Assembly: GCA_954871525.1 (NCBI GenBank)
Contig: OX940860.1
Location: 25,452,001-25,516,000 of the forward strand
Length of the DNA: 64,000 bases
Source of the DNA: Parietaria judaica
Lineage: Eukaryota > Streptophyta > Magnoliopsida > Rosales > Urticaceae
Direction: 5' to 3'
A program made the translations under genes and the position numbers. Numbering within the stretch: position 1 is the first letter of the stretch; the number at the start of each line of letters is the position of its first letter. Positions 22,738 to 34,908 of the stretch are shown here, in pieces. Below the pieces are notes generated by a model that did no database searches, was not told the DNA's origin, and was given only the letters and a program-made list of their open reading frames with translations.

Positions 22738-23140
22738 TTGTTGGTATTTTGCATATTTAGAGATTTCAGATTTTAATAAATGATATAAATAATTTTCAGC
22801 ATGTAACGTAAAAAGCCGCTGAGTATTTCGGCTTTTAGGGCACGGGTTTTGGCTGTGCTGAACTTTTGGTTTTCTGCATATTTAGAAATTTCAGATTGCC
22901 TGTAATAAAAGTTATAAATAATTTTCAGTTTGTAACGTAAAAAGGCGTTCTGTGTTTCGGCTTTTATGGCTTTTTTATTTAGCTTTACTTTTGGTATTCT
23001 GCATGTTTAGAAATTTCGGATTGCATGTAGTAAATGATATTAATAATTATAATATGTAACGTAAAAAGCCGTCGACTATCTCGGCTTTTAGGGCATGGAT
23101 TTTTGGATATGCTATAACTTTTGGGTGTGCATGTTTTCAG
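22738..23140 (+). repeat. Tandem hairpin repeats in the AGO leader intron
   Basis: Three tandem units of about 124-130 bp start near 22738, 22865 and 22989. Each has ttttggt, ctgcatatttagaaatttc, an aataatt run, gtaacgtaaaaagccg and cggcttttagggc. The last two form a stem-loop (taaaaagccg paired with cggctttta) in every unit. A fourth partial unit (about 23119-23140, cttttgggtgtgcatgttttcag) abuts the coding exon and supplies the 3' splice site. Confidence 0.8.
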
Positions 23141-23143
23141 AAT

Positions 23144-26100
23144 ATGGGCGACATTGAAGGAAACGGTAACGGGGCCAACGAGGCTCTCCCTCCGCCGCCA
23201 CCCGTACCACCAAATATTGTTCCAATCCAAGTTGAAGCTAAGATTCAATCGGATGCTAAGAAGATAGTCCGTGTTCCCATGGCACGGAAGAGTCTCGGGA
23301 CTAAAGGGCAAAAGATTCCTCTCGTCACTAATCACTTCAAAGTGAAAGTTTCAAACGTCGAAGGCTATTTCTTCCACTACAGCGTATGTGTTGCTTGCTG
23401 TTATGTCTTGTCTATTAAATTGTTAACTGTTTGCATGAAGTTGACCTTTTTGTTTTATTAAAGGTTAATATTGCGTACGAAGATGGAACGCCTGCGGATG
23501 CTAACAAGGGCATTGGAAGAAAGGTTATTGAGAAAGTCCAGGAGACCTATCGCAGCGATTTAGCTAATAAGGACTTCGCCTACGACGGCGAAAAGAGTTT
23601 GTTCACTGTTGGTGCTCTACCAAGCAACAAACTACAATTTACGGTCCTGCTTGACAACGTTGCTGCCGGAAGGTCGGTATCACTCTTTCAGTATTGGTGT
23701 TTGTAATAAACCGGAAACTGAATTTAAATGAAACTTTGATTTACAGAATTTATTGATTGACAATGCTGCTTTTGTAATATATTTATTTTGTGCCACAGGG
23801 TCTACATTTCATCACCCTAATGCGGTTAACAAATACCTATACATCTTAAACTGATTACAAAACTGAACAAATTTGTTTTGAAAAGAGACTGATAATTCTG
23901 TTTCCAACACCACTACTTAAAGAAACCGGACTTAAGTGGTTGTGCGTACATAGATTTTAGATTGATTTCTGTATTCTTGTCTCTCAAATTCTTGCCTCGC
24001 CTTATTTCAGGAGCAACGGAAAACAGAATTCCGAAGGACACGGAAGTCCCAACGAGATTGACCAGAAGAGGGTTCGTCGGAGTTACAACTCGAAATCCTA
24101 CAATGTGGAGATTACCTTTGCAGCAAAGATTCCGATGCAGGCTATTGCCAATGCACTCCGAGGCCAAGAGTCCGAGAACTCCATGGAAGCCTTCCGCGTG
24201 TTGGATATCATTTTAAGACAGCATGCATCTAGACAGTGAGTGAAATAGTTCTCTTGTTAGAGCCGTATTAATTGTAACCTATCCTTGGTACTTTGGATTT
24301 TTCCCACTTAGTGTGGAAAGGGTTTTCAACCCAAATCCCGAATAAAACACGTTAGTTAGCTTTTTAAAATGTTCGGGAATTCACAGTTTTGGTGAAATCC
24401 TGTTTGCCTAGTACCTTGTATATTGTTTTCGTTTGCCTAGTACCAAGTACCTAGTACCAGCCCATCATGACTGGTAGGTTTCATCCATAGACTATTCTAT
24501 GTTTCTATAAATGGCTATTATAAAGATGGCACTTTTTGGTGCAGGGGATGTCTACTTGTTCGTCAATCGTTCTTCCACAATGACCCGAAGAATTTTTCGG
24601 ATGTTGGTGGCGGGGTTCTTGGTTGTAGTGGATTCCATTCAAGCTTTAGAACCGCACAGGATGGGCTGTCTCTAAACATAGGTAAGGTTTCTTGTTTATT
24701 TTGTGATAATGTCATCAATAGTCAGGCTCATCATATATGCAATTACTATACCCCTGTGTATAATGTATATTTCTCTTGCTAAACATAATTATATTTTGTA
24801 AACTTGTACCGAGCTCTTATAGTGTACTTCTTCAGATGTATCGACCACTATGATCATACAACCCGGGCCAGTTGTCGACTTTTTAATTGCCAACCAAAAC
24901 GCAAGAAATCCTCATCAATTGGATTGGGCAAAGGTAATAGCAACCAGTTTTTTTTTTTTTTTTTTACCTTTTACGTCTCTCCGATTCCGATTTCTTTAAC
25001 ATTTCTTTTAAACAGGCGAAGCGTGCTTTGAAAAATTTGAGGATTAAAGTCAGTCCCTCGAACATGGAATACAAGATAACTGGGCTGAGTGAAAAGCCAT
25101 GCAGAGAGCAATTGTATTTTCATTCTTTATTCTCTATAAATATAATTGGAGATGAAATCTTTTCGTCTAATTATCTGTTTAACTATCAGGTTTTCACTGA
25201 AGCAGAGAGGGGCAGATCCTGATGCTGAACCGTTGGAAGTAACTGTATATGACTACTTTGTTAATCATCGCAATCTGACATTGCAATATTCTGAAGATTT
25301 ACCGTGCATCAATGTTGGCAAGCCGAAGAAGCCGACATATTTCCCTATAGAGGTAACTTGATTTATTTATAATTTGTAGTTGTTAATTATAATAATATGC
25401 GTATTTAATTCATTCCATTTGCTTTTTCTAGCTCTGCTCTCTGGTTTCTCTTCAACGGTATACCAAAGCATTGTCCACTCTTCAGAGGACTTCGCTTGTC
25501 GAGAAGTCAAGGACGAAGCCGCAGGAGAGGATGACAATTTTATCCAATGTTGGTGGTTCTTTTTTTCCCCTCCATTTCTCGGTTATTTTGCTTGTGGGAT
25601 CTGCTGTTTGACTGAGTTTTGTTCCAGGCTTTGAAGCGTAGCAACTACGAAGCGGAACCGTTACTGCGTTCTTGTGGTATTGCAATCTCTCCTCAGTTTA
25701 CCCAGGTGGAGGGTCGTGTTCTGCCTGCGCCAAAGGTGTTCATTTTTCACTTACCTACGTTTTTAGGACTTAATTTGTTCGGAAGTATTTGGTATTAAAA
25801 ATTCTATGTAATTAGTGTATTGTTAAGAAATGATCGTTGTTGTGGTATCTTTCCAATATTGAGTCAAATGCAATTATACTGAACAGAAATGATTTCAAAA
25901 TCTACAACATCCTGATCTCATTTTAATTTTTATCTTTATGTTTCCTTCATTCTTGTATCAGCTGAAGGCTGGCAACGGGGACGAGTTCTTCCCCCGTAAT
26001 GGGAAGTGGAATTTCAACAACAAGGTACATTTGTGGATCCATCAGTTGTTAACACTTGTTTTATTTATTTGGTCTGGTTAATAATTGGTGAATTATTCTG

Positions 26101-28424
26101 CAGCGACTAGTGGAACCTGTTAAGATTGAAAAATGGGCGGTAGTGAATTTTAACGCGCGCTGTAACGTGGACAACCTTATTAACGACCTCATGAGATGTG
26201 GCGAGGCAAAAGGCATTGTGAGTTAACACTTTTTCGGAGTTGTATCAATCCATGGAGTATGACTACGAAAACGTTCTCATTTTTTTTATTTGTGCAGCTC
26301 ATGAAAGCGCCTTTTCCTGAAGTGTTTAACGAGGGTGGACAGCTCAGACGTGCACCTCCTGTAGTTCGCGTGGATAAAATGTTTGAGGAAATCAAGAATA
26401 AGCTTCCTGGGCAACCAGATTTCCTTCTCTGTTTGCTACCTGAGAGGAAGAACTGCGATCTTTACGGTTGCATTCTTTTTCCTTGACATTTTTAATCTTT
26501 GGTTATATAATGTTACATTGTTGTCTCTGAAGGAATTTATCTGTTTGATTTCCTAGGACCATGGAAGAAAAAGAATCTTTCTGATGTTGGAATTGTGACT
26601 CAGTGCATCGCTCCTATGAAGGTGAACGACCAATACCTGACGAACGTTCTGCTGAAGATTAACGCGAAGGTAATGGTTGCTAATTGAAAGTAATAATTTT
26701 TTATTTTATTTTGTTAATGTGTTTGTTATCATTTCTTGTTCCTTACAGCTTGGTGGCTTGAATTCAATGCTGTCTATCGAACGATCTCCTATGCTCCCCA
26801 TTGTATCAAAAAAGCCTACAATTATTCTTGGAATGGATGTATCACATGGATCTCCAGGACAGTCTGACGTGCCGTCGATTGCTGCGGTACAGTGGATGTG
26901 TTATTATTAATATTAATATTATTTTTAATGTAAATATAATTACTAATTAAAAATGTTCCACTTATGCTTTGAATAATAGGTGGTTAGCTCTAGAGGCTGG
27001 CCTCTGATTTCCCGTTACAGGGCGACTGTTCGAACACAATCAGCAAGAACGGAAATGATTGATAATCTGTTTAAGAAAGTGTCTGACACTGAAGATGAAG
27101 GTATCATGAGGTATGAAGAATGACAATTGTTGTGGAGGATAATATTGTACTTGCATTGTGTTTGACGAATTCAAAGTGCTAAGTTTAAACTAATTAGCAC
27201 TGTTTTATTGTGGACGATAGTATTGTTGTTGCATTGTGTTTGACGAATTGTTTTGATTTTCAGGGAGGTGTTGCTGGAGTTCTATCTCAGCTCTGGAAAA
27301 CACAAACCCGAACAGATAATCATCTTCAGGTATCTAATAAGATTAATCGTCTTCAGTTTCTGTCAGTTTTTCTGTTTATTATGTTTTATGAATTGTGAAT
27401 CGTGTCTATTTATTATTTGTAGGGATGGTGTGAGCGAGTCCCAGTTTAATCAAGTGCTGAATATCGAGCTCGATCAGATCATCGAGGTCACGAGAGATTC
27501 AATTACCGTACATTTTTTTTTCTCTTTCGTGTAGGAATAGTATTAACCCTAAATTTTTCCTTCAGGCCTGCAAATTCCTAGATGAAAAGTGGAACCCTAA
27601 ATTCGTGGTCATCATTGCGCAAAAGAATCACCATACGAGGTTCTTCCAGAATTCCTCGCCCGATAATGTTCCACCAGGTTTCGAAATAACTCCATATTTG
27701 AAAATTATCATAATGCGAGAACATGTACACAGATATAAATACCTCTTTGTTTCTTTCGCAGGAACGATCATCGACAACAAAATCTGTCATCCCCGCAATA
27801 ATGATTTCTACCTATGTGCCCACGCTGGAATGATAGTGAGTATTGTTATTTATTATTCTGATGCATCTTCTCTTTTTTATATACTTGAATTCTTTTGCTT
27901 GGCTCCTGTGATAAAGGGGACTTCAAGGCCTACACATTACCACGTTCTGCACGACGAGATAGGGATTTCTGCTGATGAACTCCAAGAATTGGTGCACTCG
28001 CTTTCATATGTGTAAGTGAAATTATGTCAATTGAATGAATAATGCTTATAATTAGTCTCGTATTACGGTACGGCCTAAAGTCGTTTGTTTCGTTTGTGCA
28101 GTTATCAGAGAAGCACGACTGCTATTTCCGTAGGTAAGGTTTTCAAGCTGATTTGCGTCTATTTTTAATCATAGTATTTGATTGTAACTCGAACCTATCT
28201 TCTGAATTATAATAATCTGAATCGTTTGCTCATTTTTTCGTTCAACAGTTGCTCCAATCTGTTACGCCCACTTGGCAGCCTCTCAGATGGGTCAGTTCAT
28301 GAAATTCGACGACAGCTCCGAGACGTCCTCTAGCCATGGTGGCAGAGGCTCCGCCGGAGCGCCACCTGTCCCTCAGCTCCCGAAGCTGCAGGAAAAGGTG
28401 GCCAACTCGATGTTCTTCTGCTGA
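23144..28424 (+). CDS. AGO4: Argonaute, AGO4/6/9 clade, complete
   Basis: Binds mainly 24-nt siRNAs and guides RNA-directed DNA methylation with Pol V transcripts in the nucleus. Coding exons: 23144-23383, 23464-23672, 24011-24235, 24545-24681, 24836-24933, 25016-25113, 25190-25352, 25432-25548, 25628-25735, 25962-26024, 26104-26217, 26298-26466, 26557-26669, 26749-26886, 26980-27110, 27264-27329, 27423-27486, 27566-27677, 27762-27835, 27917-28011, 28102-28133, 28249-28424. Sum 2742 nt, 913 residues, near Arabidopsis AGO4 (924). The slicer triad is intact: Asp about 648 (GMDVSHGSPGQSD), Asp about 731 (IIIFRDGVSESQF) and His about 863 (PICYAHLAA). The 132-residue spacing of the last two equals AGO4's. 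The Pro-rich N-terminus and MFFC end fit the clade. Whether it is orthologous to AGO4 or AGO9 needs a tree. The start at 23144 is the first ATG after the leader intron. Donors GTCGGT (23673) and GTTGGT (25549) are weak. Confidence 0.96.
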
Positions 28425-29222
28425 GTCGAACACCCATATGCTCTGTAAATATAGCTTTCTGTTGGTATAGTCCTCCTTTGACTCGATGTGTCGGAACTTG
28501 TTTTGAACCTCTGGATGACAATTCGAACCTTTTGCTGTTTTGAACTAGTAGTGGAGGAGGGCTCGGGGTAAATAGCCGGTTTAAGTTAATACCGATACTG
28601 TTTTAGTGGCTGTCGGATTTTAGTTTTTGTGGACATGTGGAATTGTATGGTGACAGTAGTGTTCTAATCAGTAATATTGACTTGTTTTTAATCCGTAGCT
28701 TCTGCTGTGCATGATTTTATTGTATTGTGACCGTTCGGATTATTTTCTTTGCCTTTTCCGTTGTGTTCTAAAATCGGCTTGTCTTTTTTGTGGCTTCGAG
28801 AAGCTCGGTTCTTATTTAAAAAGTTGGTAGCCGGGCTGAGACTCGGCTGAAACTTGTCAAAATTCTTTTACCCAAAATTAGAGCCAACGAATATTGAAGA
28901 AACCTATAGTTGTTAAACATAATTGAACATATTTTAAAATATTTATTTTGAAAAGTCCCCCCCTTATTTAAAAACTACAAGGTAAAACAACTAAATACAA
29001 TCTAAATGTATATATATATATATATATATATATCAAAACTATTTTTATTTTGAGTAAAATGTTGGAAACATTAAGATAACGACTAAATAGTTCCAATTCC
29101 AAAGTGGTATCAAAGATGTTTTTTTTTGATAAAGTATCAAAGATATTATCACTTACAAACATCCGTAATATTTAAGGGCTTTAGGTTTAATATTTATAAG
29201 TTTATATCACAATGCTTCACTT
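28425..29222. other. AGO 3' UTR and convergent spacer
   Basis: The AGO 3' untranslated region probably extends to about 28700. The rest is AT-rich, with a (TA)n run at about 29009-29032. The next gene converges from the minus strand. Confidence 0.5.
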
Positions 29223-30089
29223 TCAACTACAAAGCCAACAGAGACAAGCCAGACAGGACATCACCGGTCCGAGGAAGCCGATGTTTCGGAGAGATGGGCT
29301 TTTGCTGAGGCGGAGATCATCGCTAGAAGGTGCCGGTGGGATCTCGCGGACTTGCACCTCCAGTTTCATCCCACGAAAGCAGAATCCTCGGCCGCAGAGG
29401 AAGTAGTAGGGCTTGGCCTCGGTTAGGTTGAACACGTCCCGCCCGCCTCGCGTCACGTTGCTCAGGTAGTTCGCTTCGTCGCAGGCCTCGTAGCTCGTCC
29501 TGTTCACCTCCAACACGTTGTACGTCTGCTTGTCGAATCCGAAATCTGAATCAGAAAATTTGCGATGAGGAAGAAAGAGTAAATGTAGGAATTTTTGTAT
29601 TTTTGGAATCTAAAACTAGGAGGACATATGGTATAGAATGTTTTTTTTAAGGTAACAAGATCTATATATATTTTTTGGAACTCTAAGTAATGTTTTTAAA
29701 ATTCCTTCCATTTCAATTATACCGGCTTTTACCGGTGTCCTTGTTCAAAACGAACAGAAATTGCGTTGGCATTCAATAAATTTGCAAATAAAGTTTGGCT
29801 AAACTTTGTAAGCTTCCAAACCCAATAAGATGAAATGTCTATTTTTAATCCATCTCTTTTTATTTTCTTATGATTTATGCTAGGAAATAGAGAGGATGAG
29901 AAGTGCGGTTATACATAGCCAATCTCCGACGAAGAACTGCTGATGAAGCGACCAGTCGGAGAAGTTGACGGAGGGGTTCCAAGTGAATCTTCCTCCTCCG
30001 ACGCGGTGAAGAACCGGGCTTCTGCTTTCGCTGGAGAAAGCGCTAGTAGCGACCATAACCGAGAGCATGAAGGCCATCATGCTCTTCAT
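29223..30089 (-). CDS. Early-nodulin-like / lamin-like phytocyanin, complete
   Basis: Two exons, 30089-29915 and 29545-29223, encode 165 residues. A signal peptide leads into a plastocyanin-like domain: WNPSVNFSDWSLHQQFFVGDWL, then YFGFDKQTYNVLEVNRTSYEAC. A pair of cysteines (YEAC and GRGFCFRG) can form the fold's disulfide. Two copper-site histidines of true phytocyanins are absent (Tyr in TYNVLEV, none near the second Cys), so it should not bind copper as a blue protein. The Cys-rich hydrophobic C-terminal tail may be a GPI signal. Family members are cell-surface arabinogalactan-associated proteins of unclear biochemical role. The start at 30089 is the first ATG; it gives a short hydrophobic leader. 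It is a tandem paralogue of the gene at 31868-33875. Confidence 0.88.
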
Positions 30090-31090
30090 TTTTTGGCACA
30101 AAAGTGTTTCCTCTCTTGGATAAGGATAGAGAGTTCCTGTAATGGATATGCATTAGGTTTAAGAGGGAGGGTTTTGAGAATTCATGAGTATTTTATGCCA
30201 TGCCATGCCATGCCATGCACGAAGTTGTCGTTGACTAGTTTTAAGCAAGAACACGATGATCTTTAAAGCATGTATTTATTGATTTTTGAAAGAAAATAAT
30301 GTACAATTAGCCCGGGCCCGACTCAGCTTCGGTCCGGCCGGGCTCTTCCTCGTATTACTCTGGTTCACGATCTAAAAAAATTGGATTCTTTCGTAACATG
30401 CACTGAGTTTGCTTTGGTCTATGTTTTTGTAAGGCGTGAATAAATTAGATCCGGGCCGGGGAATTTTTTTTGCTTAAAGCATGTTGTACCGTCGCGGTCG
30501 CACCCCTACCTTGCAAAAAAAATTGTATAACTTATACAATGTTTCAAAGTAGTGAATTATTGTTGTGAACGTTCCATCTTTTTTTATTATACATGTATAT
30601 TATTACTTAAATAAAAATGTCATACAACATATATCAAGCGAACGGTGATGAACAGAATTAAAAATAAAATAAATACAGTAAGATTTGATTTTTCATATCA
30701 TTATTTATTCAAGGATGTACAAAATTACTATCTTCTTGTTGACAATCTCAGGTACATACGGTGCAATTTTTACTTTGGCTATATTCGGTCGAGTTGGAAA
30801 CTATGGCTTTGATAAATTAATAATTTGGGAATCATACAAATTTATTATATTATTGAAGTTACTCTTTTAAAACATAATAGTATTAACAAAAAACTTTAAA
30901 TACTTTTAATTATTATATACACTTTGCTTGATATTACTTATATGTATCAATGAAATTGTAGTATAAACTAGTCATCAGATTTGTTGATAAGGTTTAGTAT
31001 ACTTAATAAAATGACCCATTATGTATATTAATAAATAAGACTTGTTTATTCTAACCCTTATATTTGTAAAAATTGACTCATCATATAATA
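30090..31090. other. Spacer between the two phytocyanin genes
   Basis: Contains a (tgcca)n microsatellite at about 30195-30217 and a GC-rich patch near 30305-30350 (agcccgggcccgac, ggtccggccgggctc) that may be an element remnant. Otherwise it is AT-rich with no gene seen. Confidence 0.4.
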
Positions 31091-31559
31091 TATGTTAATG
31101 ACGGCAAAAATACTTAAAGTTTGGTCAAAGAACCCCTCGTGTACCTAAAGTTTAAAGTGGTGGCAAAAATACCCAAAGTCGCATTTGGGGAGTTGACCAC
31201 TCCATTCTCGTAACGCTGTTAACTTACCCGTTAACTCTGGCCACGTGGACAAACGTGGGTTGCTGACATAATAATTTTTGCCACGTTAACGAGCCCACAT
31301 CAGCCTCATTTACGACAAAACAAGGAATTAAACCCCTAATTAATACTATTTAACACAACTAATTGAACCCCTAATGATTACACTTAACAAAACAGATTTG
31401 TCCACGTGGCCAGAATTAATAGGTAAGTTAATGTCGTTACGAGAATGGAGTGGTCAACTCCCCAAATGTGACTTTGGGTGTTTTTGCCACCACTTTTAAG
31501 CTTTGGGTACACGAAGGGTTCTTTGACCAAACTTTGAGTATTTTTGCCGTTATTAACCC
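31091..31559. mobile_element. Long-TIR MITE (Mutator-like), copy 1
   Basis: About 470 bp with long inverted arms: gttaatgacggcaaaaatac at the left is mirrored by gtatttttgccgttattaac at the right. Pairing continues inward through tttggtcaaagaacc, gtggtcaac/gttgaccac and ccacgtgg. It shares both arms with 53625-54086. The flanks are (AT)-rich and no clean target duplication is visible. Confidence 0.8.
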
Positions 31560-31867
31560 ATATATATATTAATAGTTTATAATTATAAAATATTAATATT
31601 ATTACTTCCTATAGAATCAGTCGGTAAATTTACATGTCGTTAAAACCTATTTTTCTATAATAAAAAAAAAAAAAAAAAAAACCCATCGGCAAACCCGTTA
31701 ATTACTCATAAGTGAACTAGTAAAATCGAACTATGAGTATTTCATTAGTAACGATATTCGAAACATTGACTCGAGGTATGGGGCCATGAAGTTTTCCGAA
31801 AAATCTAAAACACTTCAATACCAAAATTAACAAATTCAATACCAACTTCAAACGCTCTAGAACAAAA

Positions 31868-33875
31868 CTAAATTATCCAAACGAACATAAGAAGTGATAC
31901 CACTAGCACAACGGTAGTGGTCATTTGGCCAACCGGAACCGTCACCGGAGAGTCATTTTTTAGCGGGGTAGGGGCGGCAGCGGGCTGCGCGTCGGGGCCG
32001 GTGACGGGAACAGCGACTTTCATGCCTCCAAAGCAGTAGCCGCCGCCGGAGAGAAAGTAGTAGGTTTTGAGCTCTTTGAGCTGAACCACGTCTCTCCCGG
32101 CTCCTCTTGTGTAGTTGTTGATGAAGTCTCTGTCAATGCAACTCTCGAAGCTCGTTTGGTTCACCTCAAGCACGTTGTATTGGTACTTGTTGTATCCAAA
32201 ATCTTCAATTACATAATATGGAATACAATTATTTTAGCTTATTGTGGTGTGCAAAGGAGGATAATGGGAGTTTGAAATAACAATATATAACAAACAGATT
32301 CCACACTGTAATTTCAAATATTTTGTGCGATTGATATGAGTGAAGAAAACAGATCCAAAACCTGTTTCAAAACTCGGAAACCGGGCGATCCGATATATTT
32401 CTAAAAAGCATTGTTATAAACCTGGATCCTGATTTTCTATTGTTTGAATGTTTATTCAAATTAGGGTTCCGGAAGACTAACTGCTTGTGGGAAGCGCCGG
32501 CGAGGAACGTAGAAAGTTGAGAAAGTATTTTTTAACGGTGGCATTTTTTAGCCGTCAAATTTTGAGTAAGATATTTAAGTGCACCTTATTAATAAATATA
32601 AATATTTTCGTGGCAAATTGCCTAAGTAAAAGACCAAACCAAAAGAAATTTAGTGACTCAACTTGTGACTTAAAGATCTAATTATGTGTGGTTAGTTGTT
32701 ATGAACATACAGTCTTGACTCACTAATACTTAGGATATCTAGCTTTCAATTCTTTGAGGATTTGAATCAAGAGGAAAAAGAAAGAAATTGTTAGTCGAAT
32801 AAAGTATTTATTATACTAGATGATGATTTTTACGTTTATGGGCTATGCTCCCTACAAGGTAGTTTTTGAGTGCGAAACCATAATATAGACAGATTGAAAT
32901 GGGATCGTATGAGATGAGATGAGATAATTATACCAATTTATTTCCAAGTTAAAAACCATTCACTTATAATGTCACCATATATAGTTTTGGACTTTTTGAT
33001 GCGACATTCAAAGTGAGAGCCTATTATAGATAGCTATTGAAAGAAAGTTAAAAAGGGATATTTGTGGCATCAGTATCTACCTTGTACCAAGTGTACGGGC
33101 ACATTTCTTTAATAACAAAAAAAAAAACAAACCCCAAAGTCACAAGATAATGTCGAGGTTCAATTTCGCCCATGTTAAGTTAACGCATGTTAAGCTTGAG
33201 AGACGTGTACATGTCTAGCTATATGTAAATGATCCCTCGTGTAACAGTCATTAACAGGACATGGACAAACTGGAGCCGGACACTGTTTTGTGGCCTTTGA
33301 GTACTATTACCACGAAAAAAAAATAAGAATATGCCTACACATACATAGATTAAGTACTTACCGCGAATATCCAATAGTAAATAACAAAAGAGAAACTAAT
33401 TAGTTCTTAACATAAGCGATTTTGGCGGAGAAAATTATACAAGTTTCGTCGATACAAACATAACTCGGGTGTTCGTAGGAAAAATTAAGCGTCATTGATT
33501 CAAAACATCGAACACTCAACAAATTCATAAAATCATAGATCGGAAAAAGGATCCCTAATGAGTATTTGCAAAAGTGTTGGCTAATTAATATGTTTGAATC
33601 CCTTCCAAGAGATTCTTCTTCTAATTAATATTGTGCTTACGATGTTAAAATTAATAATATTGAAAATGAGAAGACTTACAAAGCCAATTTCCCAAGAGAA
33701 AGGTCTGGTGAGATGACCAATCGGAGAAGTTGATGTTCGGAGCCCAAGTGTTCTTCTTCCCTCCAACCAAGTGCATCTCTGCCTCTGCACCACTCATCAT
33801 CATCATCATCACAACCATCATCATGGCCATGGAAACCCCACTTCTCAACTTCATTGCTGAACCCAAAACCTCCAT
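31868..33875 (-). CDS. Early-nodulin-like / lamin-like phytocyanin, complete
   Basis: Two exons, 33875-33680 and 32202-31868, encode 176 residues, split at the same codon as the neighbour at 29223-30089 but with a 1.5-kb intron. The N-terminus is unusually methionine-rich and acts as a signal peptide. The phytocyanin domain reads WAPNINFSDWSSHQTFLLGNWL, then YFGYNKYQYNVLEVNQTSFESC and GGGYCFGGMKV. As in its neighbour, copper-ligand histidines are missing (Tyr in QYNVLEV). The Pro/Ala-rich linker and hydrophobic end (VVLVVSLLMFVW) fit a GPI-anchored surface protein. ATGs at 33875 and 33854 are both possible starts; the first was chosen. The promoter side carries (CT)n and (TA)n runs at about 33889-33930. 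Confidence 0.88.
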
Positions 33876-33884
33876 TCTTATCAC

Positions 33885-33919
<35 letters not shown>

Positions 33920-34147
33920 GATATATATATTATATAAATGGGAGTTATAAATTTGCAGAATCAGAAAGAAAGGGAGAGAGAGTAAAGAGATTGCCAGTTT
34001 TGGGCAAAGTCAGAAGTTGCATGTAATTAACTTTTAGATGGAAACGGCTATTTTGCACACTCTACGTACGTACCTTGTTAAGAATCCTAAGCATGACTAT
34101 ATTCCAAATTCATTAAGTGTAAATATTATTATCAACAGAAGACTTTA
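33876..34147 (-). promoter_or_regulatory. Upstream region of the second phytocyanin gene
   Basis: A (ct)n run at 33889-33902 flows into a (ta)n run to about 33930. Both are common in plant core promoters and leaders. No binding site can be named with confidence. Confidence 0.4.
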
Positions 34148-34290
34148 AAATATAGAGAAATGGTACTTAATAGCAAAATGTATACGTTAAAATTTCGTTT
34201 TAGCCAATTTTTGTATTCTCTTTGCGAAATAGCCATTTATAATGACGTGGCAATTTAAACACAAATTTTATTCCTATATTGCCCTTCTTA
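34148..34290. mobile_element. MULE-type terminal sequence beside a gene fragment
   Basis: The stretch starts gagaaatggtacttaatagc and continues through acgttaaaa, tagccaattttt, tctctttgcgaaatagcc, atgacgtggc and cctatattgccctt. It matches in order the reverse complement of the right end of the MITE at 54560-55023 (gagaaatgactcttagtagcc, tctttgcaaaatagc, atgaggtggc, cctataataccctt). That element has a 9-bp target duplication. The partner end was not found with confidence. Confidence 0.6.
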
Positions 34291-34419
34291 ATTTTTAATT
34301 AATTATTTACGTTTTTAAATTTTAATTTTTTTAAAAAAATTGCAATTAAATGTGCAAGATTTAGATATTAAATTAAAAATCTTTCTCTTCTCTTTCTGTC
34401 ATCGATTCTCTCTCTCAGC

Positions 34420-34908
34420 ATGGAGACGAACCTCTCCTTCACGTCCTCTCTCATCGACTTCATCTACCGCTCCATTGATGATTCAAACTTCGATCAGCGT
34501 CACCGCCATCACCACAGTAAAAACTCACCGCCCTCGGACATGAGTGGAGCCGAACTACAAGGATCGAAAGAAGGGTCGAAACGCAGAGCGTCATGGCCTC
34601 GTCCTCGTCCGAGTCGGCCTGGTCCAACTCGGACAGCAACGACTCTAACCGGAAGAAGAAGAAGAATCCGAGAAACTCAGTCAACACCAGGTTCTCGAAC
34701 ACCAAGCTCCACGCCAGAGGGCTCTACACCGAGACACCATTGTCGACAGGCGTCCGAAGAAAAAGACAATGATGAAGACGAGGATTTGAGTTGTGCAAGC
34801 TCGGATCTTTTAGAGATTTATCATCTAGTTATGGGAAGGTACATAGAGGAGCTTCCACCAAATGAATCTAGTTATTGGAAGGTACAGAGAGGAGCTTCCA
34901 TCGATTGA
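34420..34908 (+). pseudogene. BIG GRAIN1-like gene fragment, frameshifted
   Basis: Frame 1 opens with METNLSFTSSLIDFIYRSID, the N-terminal signature of BIG GRAIN1-like plant proteins (auxin-related plasma-membrane proteins). Around 34593-34760 the family-like Ser-rich text moves to another frame (SSSESAWSNSDSNDS, then KLHARGLYTETP), ending in two stops. The first frame resumes with acidic residues and DLSCASSDLLEI, equivalent to the family's CASSDLFEL motif, then EELPPNESSYW. The last 33 bp (about 34829-34861) are repeated at about 34873-34905, and the C-terminal family end is missing. It looks like a captured or retained piece with compensating shifts. It lies about 130 bp inside a MULE-type end, hence a possible Pack-MULE. 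Confidence 0.6.
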
